This document shows, piece after piece, positions 34,307 to 43,096 of a stretch of 64,000 bases of DNA. Each line of letters starts with the position of its first letter. Position 1 is the stretch's first letter. A program made the translations under genes and the position numbers. The notes beneath the pieces were generated by a model. That model did not search any database, had not been told where the DNA came from, and worked only from the letters and a program-made list of their open reading frames with translations. Origin of the DNA: RBG-13-51-18 sp963739395 (lineage in GTDB: Bacteria; Chloroflexota; Dehalococcoidia; Dehalococcoidales; RBG-16-60-22); NCBI GenBank assembly GCA_963739395.1, contig CAVUAE010000001.1:372001-436000 (forward strand). Reading direction: 5' to 3'.

Positions 34307-35873
34307 TGTAAAGGAAAGAGAGTTTGATCTGCCATTCATAACCCTCCTTCGTGCGTCGAGTTTCTATGACATTCACTACACTCATAGTAATGTCGAATAT
34401 GGTAAAGATTTTATAGCTAAAAATAATGAAAATGGCATATCAATACAATATTCATTTCAAATAAAGGCAGGAGATATCTCACAAGCTATCTGGCGTAATG
34501 ATGTTATGACCCAAATGCTTGAATCATTACTTATAGGATTGTCACATCCTAACTTCGACAGAAAGTTAAATCACAGGACTGTATTAGTAACAACTGGTAA
34601 ATTGCATGGAAATGTAGCCTTAGGTCTACAAGACCTAAATGTCCAAATACAAGAAACTCATAAGAAAAACCCTATTCTGCTTTGGGACAGAGAAGACTTA
34701 ATACAATTATTAGAAATTCATGGTTTAGGGAGTATATATCAAGCGAATGCTTCTGGTTTCCTTAATTACGGTGCTTTTTATCAGCTATATGGTAAAAATA
34801 TACAGGGAAATATTTCTCAGCGTGAAATAGAAAAACATTCTCGGCAATGGCTTGATGATACTATCCCTCACGATAAAAGACTTTTATGTTCAACTATTGA
34901 ATCTTGTATTTTTTCCGTCCAATATAAATCCAAAGGTTTTTTATATGAAGCTATTTACTCACACCTGACGGTAATACGTAACATTATGCAACAGATATTC
35001 CTAGCAAAAAACAGAAGTGAAGTTACTCAACTTCAAGAAGTGTACTCACAGGCAATTTCTATCTTAAAACACACTCTAAAAGAGTACTTAAATGATTTTA
35101 AAGAGTTATGGGAAAAATCTGGGCGTAATTTATCTAGTGTTCAACTTGGCCCAAACAATTTTATTATGTATTTCATACATTGTTCACGTATAATGGAAGC
35201 CACAGGTTGTTTATACTTTCTGGAAAGTGAAAAAACAGAAAAAGAAAAGATTTCATCATTTTTAGCTGATTTCGTTACTCAAGAACCGGGCTGTGCTTTT
35301 ATTCCAAGTGACTATTACGCGGTCTCACTTGTTTTACCAATATTGTCATTATGTTCATCTGGTCTTCGCAACATCGCGGAGAGATTCCTTGAAAAAACAG
35401 CAATTTGGTTGTGTGATAGATACCAAGATGGTTTCGGATTAGCTGATATTTCAGCAGAACCATATGAAGAAATAATTACTTTATTCGGTTATCCATTTGA
35501 ATTCATAAGAGTTCAACCTAGAAAAAGTAGTTTTATTGCTTCAGTAATATGCGATTTAGCTAACTTTATCGCTAAGGCAGATCTATACACCAATATAGTA
35601 AACGATATTAAAGCTGTAAAAATCGTACCACAATATTGGCAAGTTCCTGATACAGCCAGCATATTTTCTTTAGAAGGTGAAGATATCGTTAATTATCCAA
35701 ATATTGAATATAGTGATGATTGTTCCCCATTTGAATCCTTTAAATTTGCTGACCATATAACACATGAACCTCTCTCATTCTCTATTACAAACATAACTGG
35801 AACAATAGGACCTTTCTTTATGATGCTTCTATTACGGGATAGGTATTTCCCGTCTCTTTGGCTAAAAATGTAA
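34260..35873 (+). CDS. Putative PD-(D/E)xK nuclease with helical C-terminal region
   Basis: 537 aa from a GTG with GAGG six nt upstream. Residues ~33-75 contain the shape of an Mrr-like PD-(D/E)xK nuclease core: Glu46, then YGKD with Asp50, a strand, then QIK with Gln67 and Lys69 (the QxK variant). The rest (about 150-537) is helical and unassigned. AT-rich relative to its surroundings and overlapping the previous gene. A defence function is inferred; no phage-defence partner is proven. Confidence 0.6.
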   Translation: MPDSMLANVLGVYLGNVKEREFDLPFITLLRASSFYDIHYTHSNVEYGKDFIAKNNENGISIQYSFQIKAGDISQAIWRNDVMTQMLESLLIGLSHPNFDRKLNHRTVLVTTGKLHGNVALGLQDLNVQIQETHKKNPILLWDREDLIQLLEIHGLGSIYQANASGFLNYGAFYQLYGKNIQGNISQREIEKHSRQWLDDTIPHDKRLLCSTIESCIFSVQYKSKGFLYEAIYSHLTVIRNIMQQIFLAKNRSEVTQLQEVYSQAISILKHTLKEYLNDFKELWEKSGRNLSSVQLGPNNFIMYFIHCSRIMEATGCLYFLESEKTEKEKISSFLADFVTQEPGCAFIPSDYYAVSLVLPILSLCSSGLRNIAERFLEKTAIWLCDRYQDGFGLADISAEPYEEIITLFGYPFEFIRVQPRKSSFIASVICDLANFIAKADLYTNIVNDIKAVKIVPQYWQVPDTASIFSLEGEDIVNYPNIEYSDDCSPFESFKFADHITHEPLSFSITNITGTIGPFFMMLLLRDRYFPSLWLKM

Positions 35874-35956
35874 TTTTCCTTCCCCTTCCTTGATTTAGCC
35901 CACAGCTAAAGTTATACTTTAAATACACGCCAAGTTTTTTCAGGGAGGTATCGAAA

Positions 35957-36703
35957 ATGAAAAGATGCATTTACCTGTTAGGTTCTTTGTTTCTGGTTAT
36001 GCTTGTCCTAAGTTTATCCGCCTGTGGTATTACGGCCAACACCGGCAGCACGAACGCCAATCAGACCACTGGCATCTGGGTCACGGGCGAAGGTAAGGTG
36101 ACGGTTACGCCGGATTTGGCGATACTAAGCGTCGGCGTCGAAACCGAATCCAGCTCCGTCGCCGAAGCGCAGTCACTGGCGTCGACAGCGATGGCCGACG
36201 TCCTTAAGGCGCTTAAAGCTAACAACATCGCCGATAAGGACATCCAGACCCAGTATTTCAGTATCTCACCGGTAAGAAACTATGTCATGGAAACCGGCGA
36301 GCAAAAACTTACCGGCTATCGCGTGGACAATACTGTCACCGTAAAGATTAGAAAGGTCGATGATGCCGCTAAGATTATCGATGCCGTCACGGCGGCTGGC
36401 GGAAACTATATCATCATCAACAACATCGCTTTCACCGTGGAAGACCCAACCTCCTATCAAAAAACCGCCAGAGAAAAAGCGCTGGATAACGCCAAAATGA
36501 AGGCTCAAGAGATTGCGACTAAAGCAGGATTAACGCTGGGTGAACCGACCTTTCTTAGTGAAACCACCAGCTCATATCCATACATGTTGACTAGCGCAAT
36601 GGCTATACCCGCGCCAGTAATGGTAGGCGGCAGCGGCGTATCAATCAACACCGGAGAAACGGAAGTAACCGTCTACATACAGGTGGCTTATAGCATAAAG
36701 TAA
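35957..36703 (+). CDS. SIMPL-domain (DUF541/YggE-like) lipoprotein
   Basis: 248 aa with a lipobox (LSLSACGI) near residue 23. The mature part is a SIMPL domain: VTGEGKVTVTPDLAILSVGVE, KANNIADKDIQTQYFSISPVRNY, GYRVDNTVTVKIRKVDDAAKIIDAVTAAG. YggE-type proteins are exported, loosely tied to oxidative stress, with unknown biochemistry. GGGAGG precedes the start. It sits just before ilvC but is probably independent. Confidence 0.9.
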   Translation: MKRCIYLLGSLFLVMLVLSLSACGITANTGSTNANQTTGIWVTGEGKVTVTPDLAILSVGVETESSSVAEAQSLASTAMADVLKALKANNIADKDIQTQYFSISPVRNYVMETGEQKLTGYRVDNTVTVKIRKVDDAAKIIDAVTAAGGNYIIINNIAFTVEDPTSYQKTAREKALDNAKMKAQEIATKAGLTLGEPTFLSETTSSYPYMLTSAMAIPAPVMVGGSGVSINTGETEVTVYIQVAYSIK

Positions 36704-36734
36704 AAATCTGGTTCTAGAGCAAGGAGAAATTAAA

Positions 36735-37835
36735 ATGGCCATTATTAACTTCGGCGGTGTAAAAGAAGAAGTGATCATGCGGAGCGAGTTCTCCATGGAA
36801 AAAGCCCGCAAGGTCTTAAAAGATGAAGTTATCGCGGTTATCGGCTACGGCGTGCAGGGTCCAGGGCAATCGTTGAACATGAAAGATAACGGCTTCAACG
36901 TCATTATCGGGCAGTCCAAGGACTTCATGCAGGACTGGAACCGAGCAGTAGCGGACGGCTGGAAGCCCGGCAAAGACCTGTTCGAGATGGAAGAAGCGGC
37001 GAAACGCGGCACGATTATCGAGATGCTGGTTAGCGACGCCGCCCAAAGGCTCATCTGGCCGACTATTAAAAAGCAATTAACGAAAGACAAAGCGCTCTAC
37101 TTTTCACACGGATTTTCTATCGTCTACAAAGACCAGACGGGAATCATCCCGCCCAAGGACGTAGATGTTATCATGGTGGCACCCAAAGGGAGCGGGACGT
37201 CGCTCCGGCGGAATTTCCTTTCCGGGGCAGGCATCAACTCCAGTTACGCTATCTTCCAGGATGCTACCGGACGGGCAAAAGAACGCTGCCTGGCAGTAGG
37301 CATCGCCGTCGGTTCTGGTTACCTCTTCCCGACAACTTTCGAAAATGAAGTCTTTAGCGACCTGGTGGGGGAGCGGGGGGTCTTAATGGGCGCGCTGGCA
37401 GGCATTATGGAGGCGCAGTACGACACCTTAAGAGCCCACGGACATACGCCCAGCGAAGCCTTTAACGAGACCGTCGAAGAGCTGACAGAAAGCCTGATTA
37501 AGCTCGTAGCGGAGAATGGCATGGACTGGATGTACGCCAACTGTTCGGCTACGGCGCAAAGAGGCGCACTCGACTGGAAGCCTAAATTTAAAGAGGCAGT
37601 CATGCCAGTTTTCAAGGAGCTCTATAAAAGAGTAGCAAACGGGACGGAAACTAAGCGCGTGATAGACTCTCTCGGCGGGCGAGATTACAAAGAAGTCCTG
37701 GGCAAGGAACTAGCGGTGATGCATAACTCTGAAATGTGGCGGGCAGGTAAGGCTACCCGCGACCTGCGCCCTAAAGAGCCAGCCAAAGCCAGCGCTAAGA
37801 CGGCTAAAGGGGTGGCGGGGAGACAACAGAACTAA
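36735..37835 (+). CDS. ilvC: Ketol-acid reductoisomerase, fungal/Bacteroidetes-like subtype
   Basis: 366 aa. Catalyses the isomeroreduction step of branched-chain amino acid synthesis. IAVIGYGVQGPGQSLNM is the NAD(P) motif, with VMVAPKGSGTSLRR, GERGVLMGALAGIM and the magnesium residues in that region. Segments such as GAGINSSYAIFQD, GSGYLFPTTFENEVFSDL and GMDWMYANCSATAQRGALDW resemble the fungal and Bacteroidetes enzymes rather than the short bacterial form. It stands alone, without ilvBN or leu genes, and ends in an intrinsic terminator. The C-terminus is Ala/Lys-rich. Confidence 0.93.
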   Translation: MAIINFGGVKEEVIMRSEFSMEKARKVLKDEVIAVIGYGVQGPGQSLNMKDNGFNVIIGQSKDFMQDWNRAVADGWKPGKDLFEMEEAAKRGTIIEMLVSDAAQRLIWPTIKKQLTKDKALYFSHGFSIVYKDQTGIIPPKDVDVIMVAPKGSGTSLRRNFLSGAGINSSYAIFQDATGRAKERCLAVGIAVGSGYLFPTTFENEVFSDLVGERGVLMGALAGIMEAQYDTLRAHGHTPSEAFNETVEELTESLIKLVAENGMDWMYANCSATAQRGALDWKPKFKEAVMPVFKELYKRVANGTETKRVIDSLGGRDYKEVLGKELAVMHNSEMWRAGKATRDLRPKEPAKASAKTAKGVAGRQQN

Positions 37836-37863
37836 GTATTGTGTATTTGGTAGTTTGTAGTTT

Positions 37864-37897
37864 GGGGGTGGGATGAAACCCACCCCTTATATTTTAA
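37864..37897 (+). terminator. Terminator after ilvC
   Basis: GGGGTGGG and CCCACCCC pair around ATGAAA and are followed by TTATATTTT. Two short copies of TTGGTAGTTTGTAGTT are found here (37847) and downstream of bioY (45242). Confidence 0.8.
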
Positions 37898-37908
37898 GTG
37901 ATAATATT

Positions 37909-39501
37909 TTATCTTGAAGGTAATATTTTAGACAATACATCTTCTAACAATGGTTTGAGATTAAACAAACTAGACCTATCATCAGCAACAAGAGCCTTGT
38001 TAACTAATTCCTTGTAGGCAGATGTTTCCAATCCAAAAGATTTTGCTGCTAATTGTATAAATACCTTACCAGGAAACAAAGTAAGGAATTCCATTGGATT
38101 AGTAGAGGTCAACGCATTTTCCAGAAGTTTACGCTCCTCATCATAAATAGCTCTTGGATTAAATCCCCAGTTGCTTGGTTGGAGAGCGCTAACACATTGA
38201 GACTCAAGAGTATTAAGGTCACCAATTACATGCAAATCGTTAGTTACTGTATTTAGTCTACCAATGCAACGACGCTTAAACCTTTCTAAAATTTGTCTAG
38301 CAAGTAGTTCTCCTTTGAAGCGTTCTTTGGCTTGAATAATGAATTTTTCATAAAGCTCGCCTATAACAGGTATTTCTAAAGAAAAGTGCTGCCCAATTGC
38401 ACTAAATACTTCTGGTAAACAATATATATTTTCTATTTCATGCACCTTTAATGGAGTTATATAATTGGGAAAAGTTTTTAAATATTCTTCTGGCCAATAA
38501 TCTCGGTCAACTATGCCTATTGCATTTACCCCAGAGACAATATTTTGATTACAAAAAGCATTAGCGCACTGTAATACATCTTTACAGCTTCCAATAGGTA
38601 ATACTACTGTATTGGGAGTAGCAAACCAATGCGTATATAACGCATAGTCAGAATTCTCATCACCTTCACAAAAAATTATACGATTAGCAAATATTGAAAA
38701 TGATGCAGCTCCGAGAATTGATTCAGCTAGCTCATTAGGTATCCCACTCCCAAGCGGAACCACTTCAGGAACAAGATTTGGTCTAACTATTACAAATTGT
38801 GCTTCCTGTCTGGATAACGCAAACGTTAGGTCATGAGTTAAATATATAAACCTTAAATCGGGACGTAGATTTTGCATCGTATTCCAAAAACGAATTGATA
38901 AACGCGCGTGAAAATGTATTTCAGGTTCATCTATGACTATAAGTCCAGGTTTTGCATTCAACACTCTAGATCCTAAATAAAGAGCAACACGTTCACCATC
39001 ACTCATTTGCTGAGCAGCGTATATTGTAGGCGTTGATGTAAATTTTGATTGTATTTTAGGAGAATATGTTTCAAACTTTATTTCTCTACCTGGGAAAAAT
39101 TCTTGCCAAATAGTCCTTAGCTGCATAAGTTTTGTATTTTCAATTTCAGGTTGCTGTTTTGTTAGAAGAGTATCGCGTACTTTCATTGCTGATGCTGCAT
39201 CTTCTGCAAGTAGTTTTGAAAAAAGATAATTAATTTCACTTGATATTGACCAGAAGTGAGAACTGTGATGATTCATCTGATTATTTAGCTCTTGAGTAGC
39301 TCGTTCAAGTGATTGCATTGGGATATTTTCTTCCAAAGAAATATTCCTAAGAGCTCCAATAAACTCAGCTCCCTGTTGTGTTACTATATTGATGCCAAAC
39401 CGTGTTTTTCCAGATCCATTTGGACCTATTATTACAATAGGATTAATACCTTCAAGGGTAACCTTCTTGTTTAACTTTAGCGGTATGCCATTATTACTCA
39501 T
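37909..39501 (-). CDS. Fused AAA ATPase-DUF4435 (TOPRIM-like) protein, PARIS/OLD-like defence candidate
   Basis: 530 aa. The N-terminal ABC-type ATPase has Walker A GPNGSGKT (residues 26-33), a signature-like MSDGERVAL, Walker B LIVIDEPEIHFH (Asp191/Glu192), and LTHDLTF. The C-terminal half has the DUF4435 pattern: E279 in FCEGDE, VDRDYW (Asp332/Asp334) and HEIENIY (354-360), a TOPRIM-type acidic site. In PARIS phage-defence systems an AAA ATPase (AriA) and a DUF4435 nuclease (AriB) occur as two genes or fused. The ATPase half here is shorter than AriA. AT-rich. An OLD-like nuclease is the alternative. No adjacent partner gene was recognised. Confidence 0.65.
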   Translation of the reverse strand: MSNNGIPLKLNKKVTLEGINPIVIIGPNGSGKTRFGINIVTQQGAEFIGALRNISLEENIPMQSLERATQELNNQMNHHSSHFWSISSEINYLFSKLLAEDAASAMKVRDTLLTKQQPEIENTKLMQLRTIWQEFFPGREIKFETYSPKIQSKFTSTPTIYAAQQMSDGERVALYLGSRVLNAKPGLIVIDEPEIHFHARLSIRFWNTMQNLRPDLRFIYLTHDLTFALSRQEAQFVIVRPNLVPEVVPLGSGIPNELAESILGAASFSIFANRIIFCEGDENSDYALYTHWFATPNTVVLPIGSCKDVLQCANAFCNQNIVSGVNAIGIVDRDYWPEEYLKTFPNYITPLKVHEIENIYCLPEVFSAIGQHFSLEIPVIGELYEKFIIQAKERFKGELLARQILERFKRRCIGRLNTVTNDLHVIGDLNTLESQCVSALQPSNWGFNPRAIYDEERKLLENALTSTNPMEFLTLFPGKVFIQLAAKSFGLETSAYKELVNKALVADDRSSLFNLKPLLEDVLSKILPSR

Positions 39502-39586
39502 ATATATTCCTTTTTCTAGGCTTTTTAGATAATTTGATTCTTATTTCATTATCCTAGTTTATTTTATTATACTATCTGTTTCGTAT

Positions 39587-39612
39587 GATATTCTTCATTG
39601 CACAAGAATATC
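39587..39612. repeat. Inverted repeat between the ATPase gene and ribE
   Basis: GATATTCTT and AAGAATATC (9-bp arms, 8-bp spacer) sit in the divergent region, 15 bp before the ribE -35. It may be an operator for either promoter. No T-tract follows on either strand. Confidence 0.45.
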
Positions 39613-39626
39613 AATTCATACTATCA

Positions 39627-39656
39627 TTGCGCCTGTCTTATGACAAGTGTTAAAAT
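39627..39656 (+). promoter_or_regulatory. Promoter of the rib operon
   Basis: TTGCGC (39627-39632), an 18-bp spacer and TAAAAT (39651-39656). The leader is about 28 nt, so there is no room for an FMN riboswitch before the TTG start. Confidence 0.6.
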
Positions 39657-39690
39657 AGTAGCAAAAGATTCTTCCTCAAAGGGGTAAGGC

Positions 39691-40320
39691 TTGTTTACCG
39701 GCATCGTAACTGAAGTGGGGAGTATTGTCTCCGTCACAGCGAGTAAGCTGACCGTAGGCGCTCGTGAGACGCTTAAGGACTTACAGATGGGCGGGAGTAT
39801 CGCCGTTAATGGCGTCTGTCTTACGGTGACCAATTTTAACGATAAAACATTCTCCGCCGACGTTATGCCGGAAACGCTTGAGAGAACGAACCTAGGACTC
39901 CTACACGTTGGTGACAGAGTTAATCTGGAAAGGCCCCTTAAGCTCAATGGGGAAATCGGAGGTCATTTAGTCCAGGGGCATATCGACGACACGGGCAAAG
40001 TCATCCAAGTCGCTAAAGAGGGCGAATCGGTATTGATGGGGTTCTCTGCCGCGCCCGAGGTGATGCGGTATATCGTGCCCAAGGGCTTTATCGCTGTAGA
40101 TGGCGCTAGTTTGACGATAACCACCAAAGAAGCAAATACCTTCGGCGTGTCCATCGTAGGTTTTACCCGCGAGCACACGATTTTGGCAGATAGAAAGCCG
40201 GGTGATATCGTAAATCTGGAAGTAGACATCGTTGGCAAATACGTAGCGGAGCTGGCTAAAACTCCAGGCACGAGCATCACCGCCGAATTTTTACGCGAAC
40301 ACGGTTTCATGGTGAACTAA
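39691..40320 (+). CDS. ribE: Riboflavin synthase alpha subunit
   Basis: 209 aa from a TTG start preceded by AAAGGGGT. Two lumazine-binding repeats: FTGIVTEVG...GGSIAVNGVCLTVTN and GGHLVQGHIDDTG...DGASLTITT. The enzyme dismutates 6,7-dimethyl-8-ribityllumazine to riboflavin. Length and motifs are normal. It is followed by ribBA eight nt later. Confidence 0.96.
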   Translation: MFTGIVTEVGSIVSVTASKLTVGARETLKDLQMGGSIAVNGVCLTVTNFNDKTFSADVMPETLERTNLGLLHVGDRVNLERPLKLNGEIGGHLVQGHIDDTGKVIQVAKEGESVLMGFSAAPEVMRYIVPKGFIAVDGASLTITTKEANTFGVSIVGFTREHTILADRKPGDIVNLEVDIVGKYVAELAKTPGTSITAEFLREHGFMVN

Positions 40321-40328
40321 GGAGAAAA

Positions 40329-41555
40329 ATGACGCTGGCAAACATACCGGAAGCTATTAAAGATATCAAGGCAGGCAAGTTCGTCATCGTCGTAGATGAT
40401 GAAAACCGTGAGAATGAGGGCGACCTCGTGATGGCAGCCGAAAAAGTCACGGCGGACTCTATCAACTTCATGGCTAAATATGGTCGGGGACTTATCTGCA
40501 TGCCGATGACCGGCGAAAGGCTTGACGCGCTGCGGATTCCCATGATGGTAAGCAATAACACGTCACACTTCGGCACGCCATTTTCGGTACCAGTCGAAGC
40601 TAGAGTAGGCACCACTACCGGCATTTCGGCAGCGGACCGGGCGAGAACGGTACAGGTAATGGTCAACCCCAAGACCAAACCTGAAGACATCCTGATGCCG
40701 GGGCACATGTTCCCCCTCCGCGCACGAGAAGGCGGCGTACTGGTACGCACCGGGCAGACCGAGGCGACGGTAGACCTTGCCAAGCTGGCCGGATTAAAGC
40801 CCGCTGGCGTGCTCTGTGAAATTATGAATGAAGACGGCACGATGGCGCGTATGCCCCAGCTGGAAATATTCGCCAAAAAACATGGTTTAAAAATTATCAG
40901 CGTGGCGGACCTCATCGCTTACCGCTATCGTCACGAAAGACTAGTGACACGCGTCGCCGAAGCCAAGCTACCAACCAAATACGGCGATTTTAGAGTCATC
41001 GCTTATAAAAGCACCACCGACCCCGATGAACACCTGGCAATGGTTATGGGAGACGTGAATACCGACGAACCGGTGCTGGTGCGGGTGCATAGTCAGTGCC
41101 TCACCGGCGACGTTTTCCACAGCATGCGCTGCGACTGCGGTGAGCAAATCGAGATGGCGATGAAGCGTATCGCCGATGAAGGGCGGGGGGTTGTGCTTTA
41201 CATGAGGCAGGAGGGGCGAGGTATCGGCATCCATAATAAGATAAAAGCTTATGCTTTACAGGATAAAGGCATGGATACCGTCGAAGCCAACTTATCGCTC
41301 GGTTTTAAAGCCGACGAACGCGATTACGGCATCGGCGCACAAATACTTGCTGACCTGGGTATACACAACATGCGGTTAATGACAAATAATCCCAAGAAGA
41401 TGAGCGGACTGGAAAGCTACGGACTGAAAATCACGGAGCAGTTGCCCATCACCACCAAGCCCAATCCACATAACCGCCGCTACTTACGGACCAAACAACA
41501 AAAATTGGGGCATCTACTAACGATAACGGATGCCCATAACGATAAAAGTAACTAA
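40329..41555 (+). CDS. ribBA: Bifunctional DHBP synthase / GTP cyclohydrolase II
   Basis: 408 aa with AAGGAG before the ATG. The RibB half (1-~205) has DDENRENEGDLVMAAE (metal/acidic loop), HTEA-like VRTGQTEATVDLA and CEIMNEDGTMAR. The RibA half (~205-408) has VHSQCLTGDVFHSMRCDCGEQ, with zinc cysteines, then YMRQEGRGIGIHNK. It supplies the ribulose-5-phosphate and GTP branches of riboflavin synthesis. Lies between ribE and ribH. Confidence 0.97.
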   Translation: MTLANIPEAIKDIKAGKFVIVVDDENRENEGDLVMAAEKVTADSINFMAKYGRGLICMPMTGERLDALRIPMMVSNNTSHFGTPFSVPVEARVGTTTGISAADRARTVQVMVNPKTKPEDILMPGHMFPLRAREGGVLVRTGQTEATVDLAKLAGLKPAGVLCEIMNEDGTMARMPQLEIFAKKHGLKIISVADLIAYRYRHERLVTRVAEAKLPTKYGDFRVIAYKSTTDPDEHLAMVMGDVNTDEPVLVRVHSQCLTGDVFHSMRCDCGEQIEMAMKRIADEGRGVVLYMRQEGRGIGIHNKIKAYALQDKGMDTVEANLSLGFKADERDYGIGAQILADLGIHNMRLMTNNPKKMSGLESYGLKITEQLPITTKPNPHNRRYLRTKQQKLGHLLTITDAHNDKSN

Positions 41556-41565
41556 GGAGAGAACG

Positions 41566-42033
41566 ATGAGTAAAACTTATGAAGGCAATTTAATAGGCAA
41601 GGGACTAAGATTCGGGATTATCGTTTCGCGGTTTAATGAGTTTTTTAGCGGCAAGCTGCTGGAAGGGGCGAAGGATGCCCTGAACCGCCACGGCGTGGTT
41701 GAGGCTGATATCGAAGTAGCCTGGACGCCTGGCTCTTTCGAAATCCCGCTGATTGCGCAGAAGATGGCGAAAAGCAAAAAATATGACGCCGTTATCTGTC
41801 TGGGGGCAGTAATAAGAGGTGGGACGCCACATTTCGACTATATTGCCAGCGAGGTGGCAAAGGGTGTCGCCAAAGTTGGGCTTGATACAGGCGTGCCAGT
41901 AATCTTCGGGGTCATTACTACCGATACGCTGGAGCAGGCTATCGAGCGTTCCGGCACGAAAGACGGCAACAAGGGTTTCGATGCGGCGGTAAGCGCGATA
42001 GAGATGGCGAACCTGGTGAAAGGACTAAAGTAA
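41566..42033 (+). CDS. ribH: 6,7-Dimethyl-8-ribityllumazine synthase
   Basis: 155 aa from ATG 41566, after AAGGAGAG; a longer frame overlapping ribBA is unlikely. Lumazine synthase signatures: FGIIVSRFNEFFSGKLLEGA, WTPGSFEIPLIAQKM, CLGAVIRGGTPHFDYIASEVAKG, and PVIFGVITTDTLEQAIERSG with NKG. RibD, needed for the middle steps, is not in the cluster and is presumably elsewhere. Confidence 0.96.
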   Translation: MSKTYEGNLIGKGLRFGIIVSRFNEFFSGKLLEGAKDALNRHGVVEADIEVAWTPGSFEIPLIAQKMAKSKKYDAVICLGAVIRGGTPHFDYIASEVAKGVAKVGLDTGVPVIFGVITTDTLEQAIERSGTKDGNKGFDAAVSAIEMANLVKGLK

Positions 42034-42075
42034 AGTCAAAAGCCAAAATTCAAAGGTTTAAACCACAGATTAAAG

Positions 42076-42294
42076 TTATACTTTTTCAAGGATTTTGTTT
42101 TTTGTTTCGGCGAGTAATCTGACAGGAGCGAAATAGCTAGCGGGATATAGATAATCCTCCCCTGACTCATCAATTATTCTTATTTGCCCGTGGCTTTCCG
42201 CTTCTTTGTCTGATTTTTTTTCATAAAGTTTTCGCAATTCGAGTGAAGCTTCATAACCCTCGTTATCAATACACAAAAGAAATTTCTTTTTCAT
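42076..42294 (-). CDS. Small widespread hypothetical protein (RVIDESGEDYLYP family)
   Basis: 72 aa. Recognised as a short family with a FLLCIDNEGYEASLELRKLYE start and IIDESGEDYLYPASYF motif, found across many bacteria and cyanobacteria, usually without a function. It sits three nt from the stop of its partner gene, implying coupling. Pairing with the next gene makes a two-gene unit; toxin-antitoxin behaviour is possible but unproven. Confidence 0.75.
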   Translation of the reverse strand: MKKKFLLCIDNEGYEASLELRKLYEKKSDKEAESHGQIRIIDESGEDYLYPASYFAPVRLLAETKNKILEKV

Positions 42295-42297
42295 AGT

Positions 42298-42531
42298 TTA
42301 CTCCAGATACTTTTTGATTTTGATTTCCTTTTTTCCTTTGCCGTGACCTTCATACCAATGGAGTTCAGCAATTTTTGTCGTCCCGTCTGATAACCTAATT
42401 TTAGCTATTCCCTTTCGTTTTCTCCAGTTAGCTCTTCCATAAATACGATTGAGTCTTTTTAACTCACGAATTCCCCTGTCAGTAGCTATATTTTCAATCC
42501 ATTGGATATTATCCAGGATTTTAAAATCCAT
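42298..42531 (-). CDS. Small hypothetical partner of the RVIDESGEDYLYP protein
   Basis: 77 aa, basic, with IRELKRLNRIYGRANWRKRKGIAKIRLSDGTTKIAELHWYEGHGKGKKEIKIKKYLE character in its C-terminal half (described, not listed in full). It is translated just before the 72-aa gene. The pattern, small basic beta-rich protein next to a small acidic one, is typical of paired modules. No catalytic motif was recognised. Confidence 0.7.
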   Translation of the reverse strand: MDFKILDNIQWIENIATDRGIRELKRLNRIYGRANWRKRKGIAKIRLSDGTTKIAELHWYEGHGKGKKEIKIKKYLE

Positions 42532-42660
42532 ATTCTTATTATAACACTAATAACATCGGTACTGTACAATAAATAAAACTATGATGTTTTATGTGGAAAT
42601 TTTTTAAAATAACAAGAGACTTCAATCTAATGAATAGAAATATTCGTATCACGATAGTTT

Positions 42661-43068
42661 CTAGGTAAACACAGATATTATTATAGAAACAATTGCTATT
42701 ACAAGTGAGATAATTGAAATACAAAGTGTCCATAAAAATTTAATATTTTCATCTTTCAACTTAGCAAGAACCGATGCAAGAAGAGGAAAATTGACGCAAT
42801 CTTTGTCATCACCACATATGGGTGTAAAAATAAAGACTTTTGAACCATTATCCTGTGTATATCCGTATTTCTTGTTTAGATGATAATATAGCCTACCAAA
42901 TATTATATCCTCATCGACACCTAGGCTTTTAGCTATTCCTACGATATCTATCGGAACATATATTTTTGAACTCCTTTTTTTATTATCTTTGGAGTACGCT
43001 TGGAAGTCAGAATAATAACGACCATAAATGGCACTAAGAATCTTAAAATCAGTTGGTAATTTCACCAT
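42661..43068 (-). CDS. Hypothetical protein with C-terminal membrane anchor
   Basis: 135 aa. Residues 1-~105 are soluble, with a helix-turn-helix-like stretch (IVGIAKSLGVDEDIIFGRLYYHLNKKYGY); the end (~112-133) is one hydrophobic helix (IISLVIAIVSIIISVF). AT-rich. The next upstream gene is also a membrane-anchored hypothetical protein, 28 nt away, so they may be a pair. No known family. Confidence 0.6.
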   Translation of the reverse strand: MVKLPTDFKILSAIYGRYYSDFQAYSKDNKKRSSKIYVPIDIVGIAKSLGVDEDIIFGRLYYHLNKKYGYTQDNGSKVFIFTPICGDDKDCVNFPLLASVLAKLKDENIKFLWTLCISIISLVIAIVSIIISVFT

Positions 43069-43096
43069 TAGTAAATTAACCTCCTATTCGTTATGT

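Noticed and set aside
36704..36734. T-box or attenuator before ilvC
   Set aside because: The gap to the SIMPL gene is only 31 nt with just a ribosome site.
39502..39690. Possible FMN riboswitch before ribE
   Set aside because: The leader between promoter and TTG is about 28 nt, and none of the conserved RFN box elements are seen.
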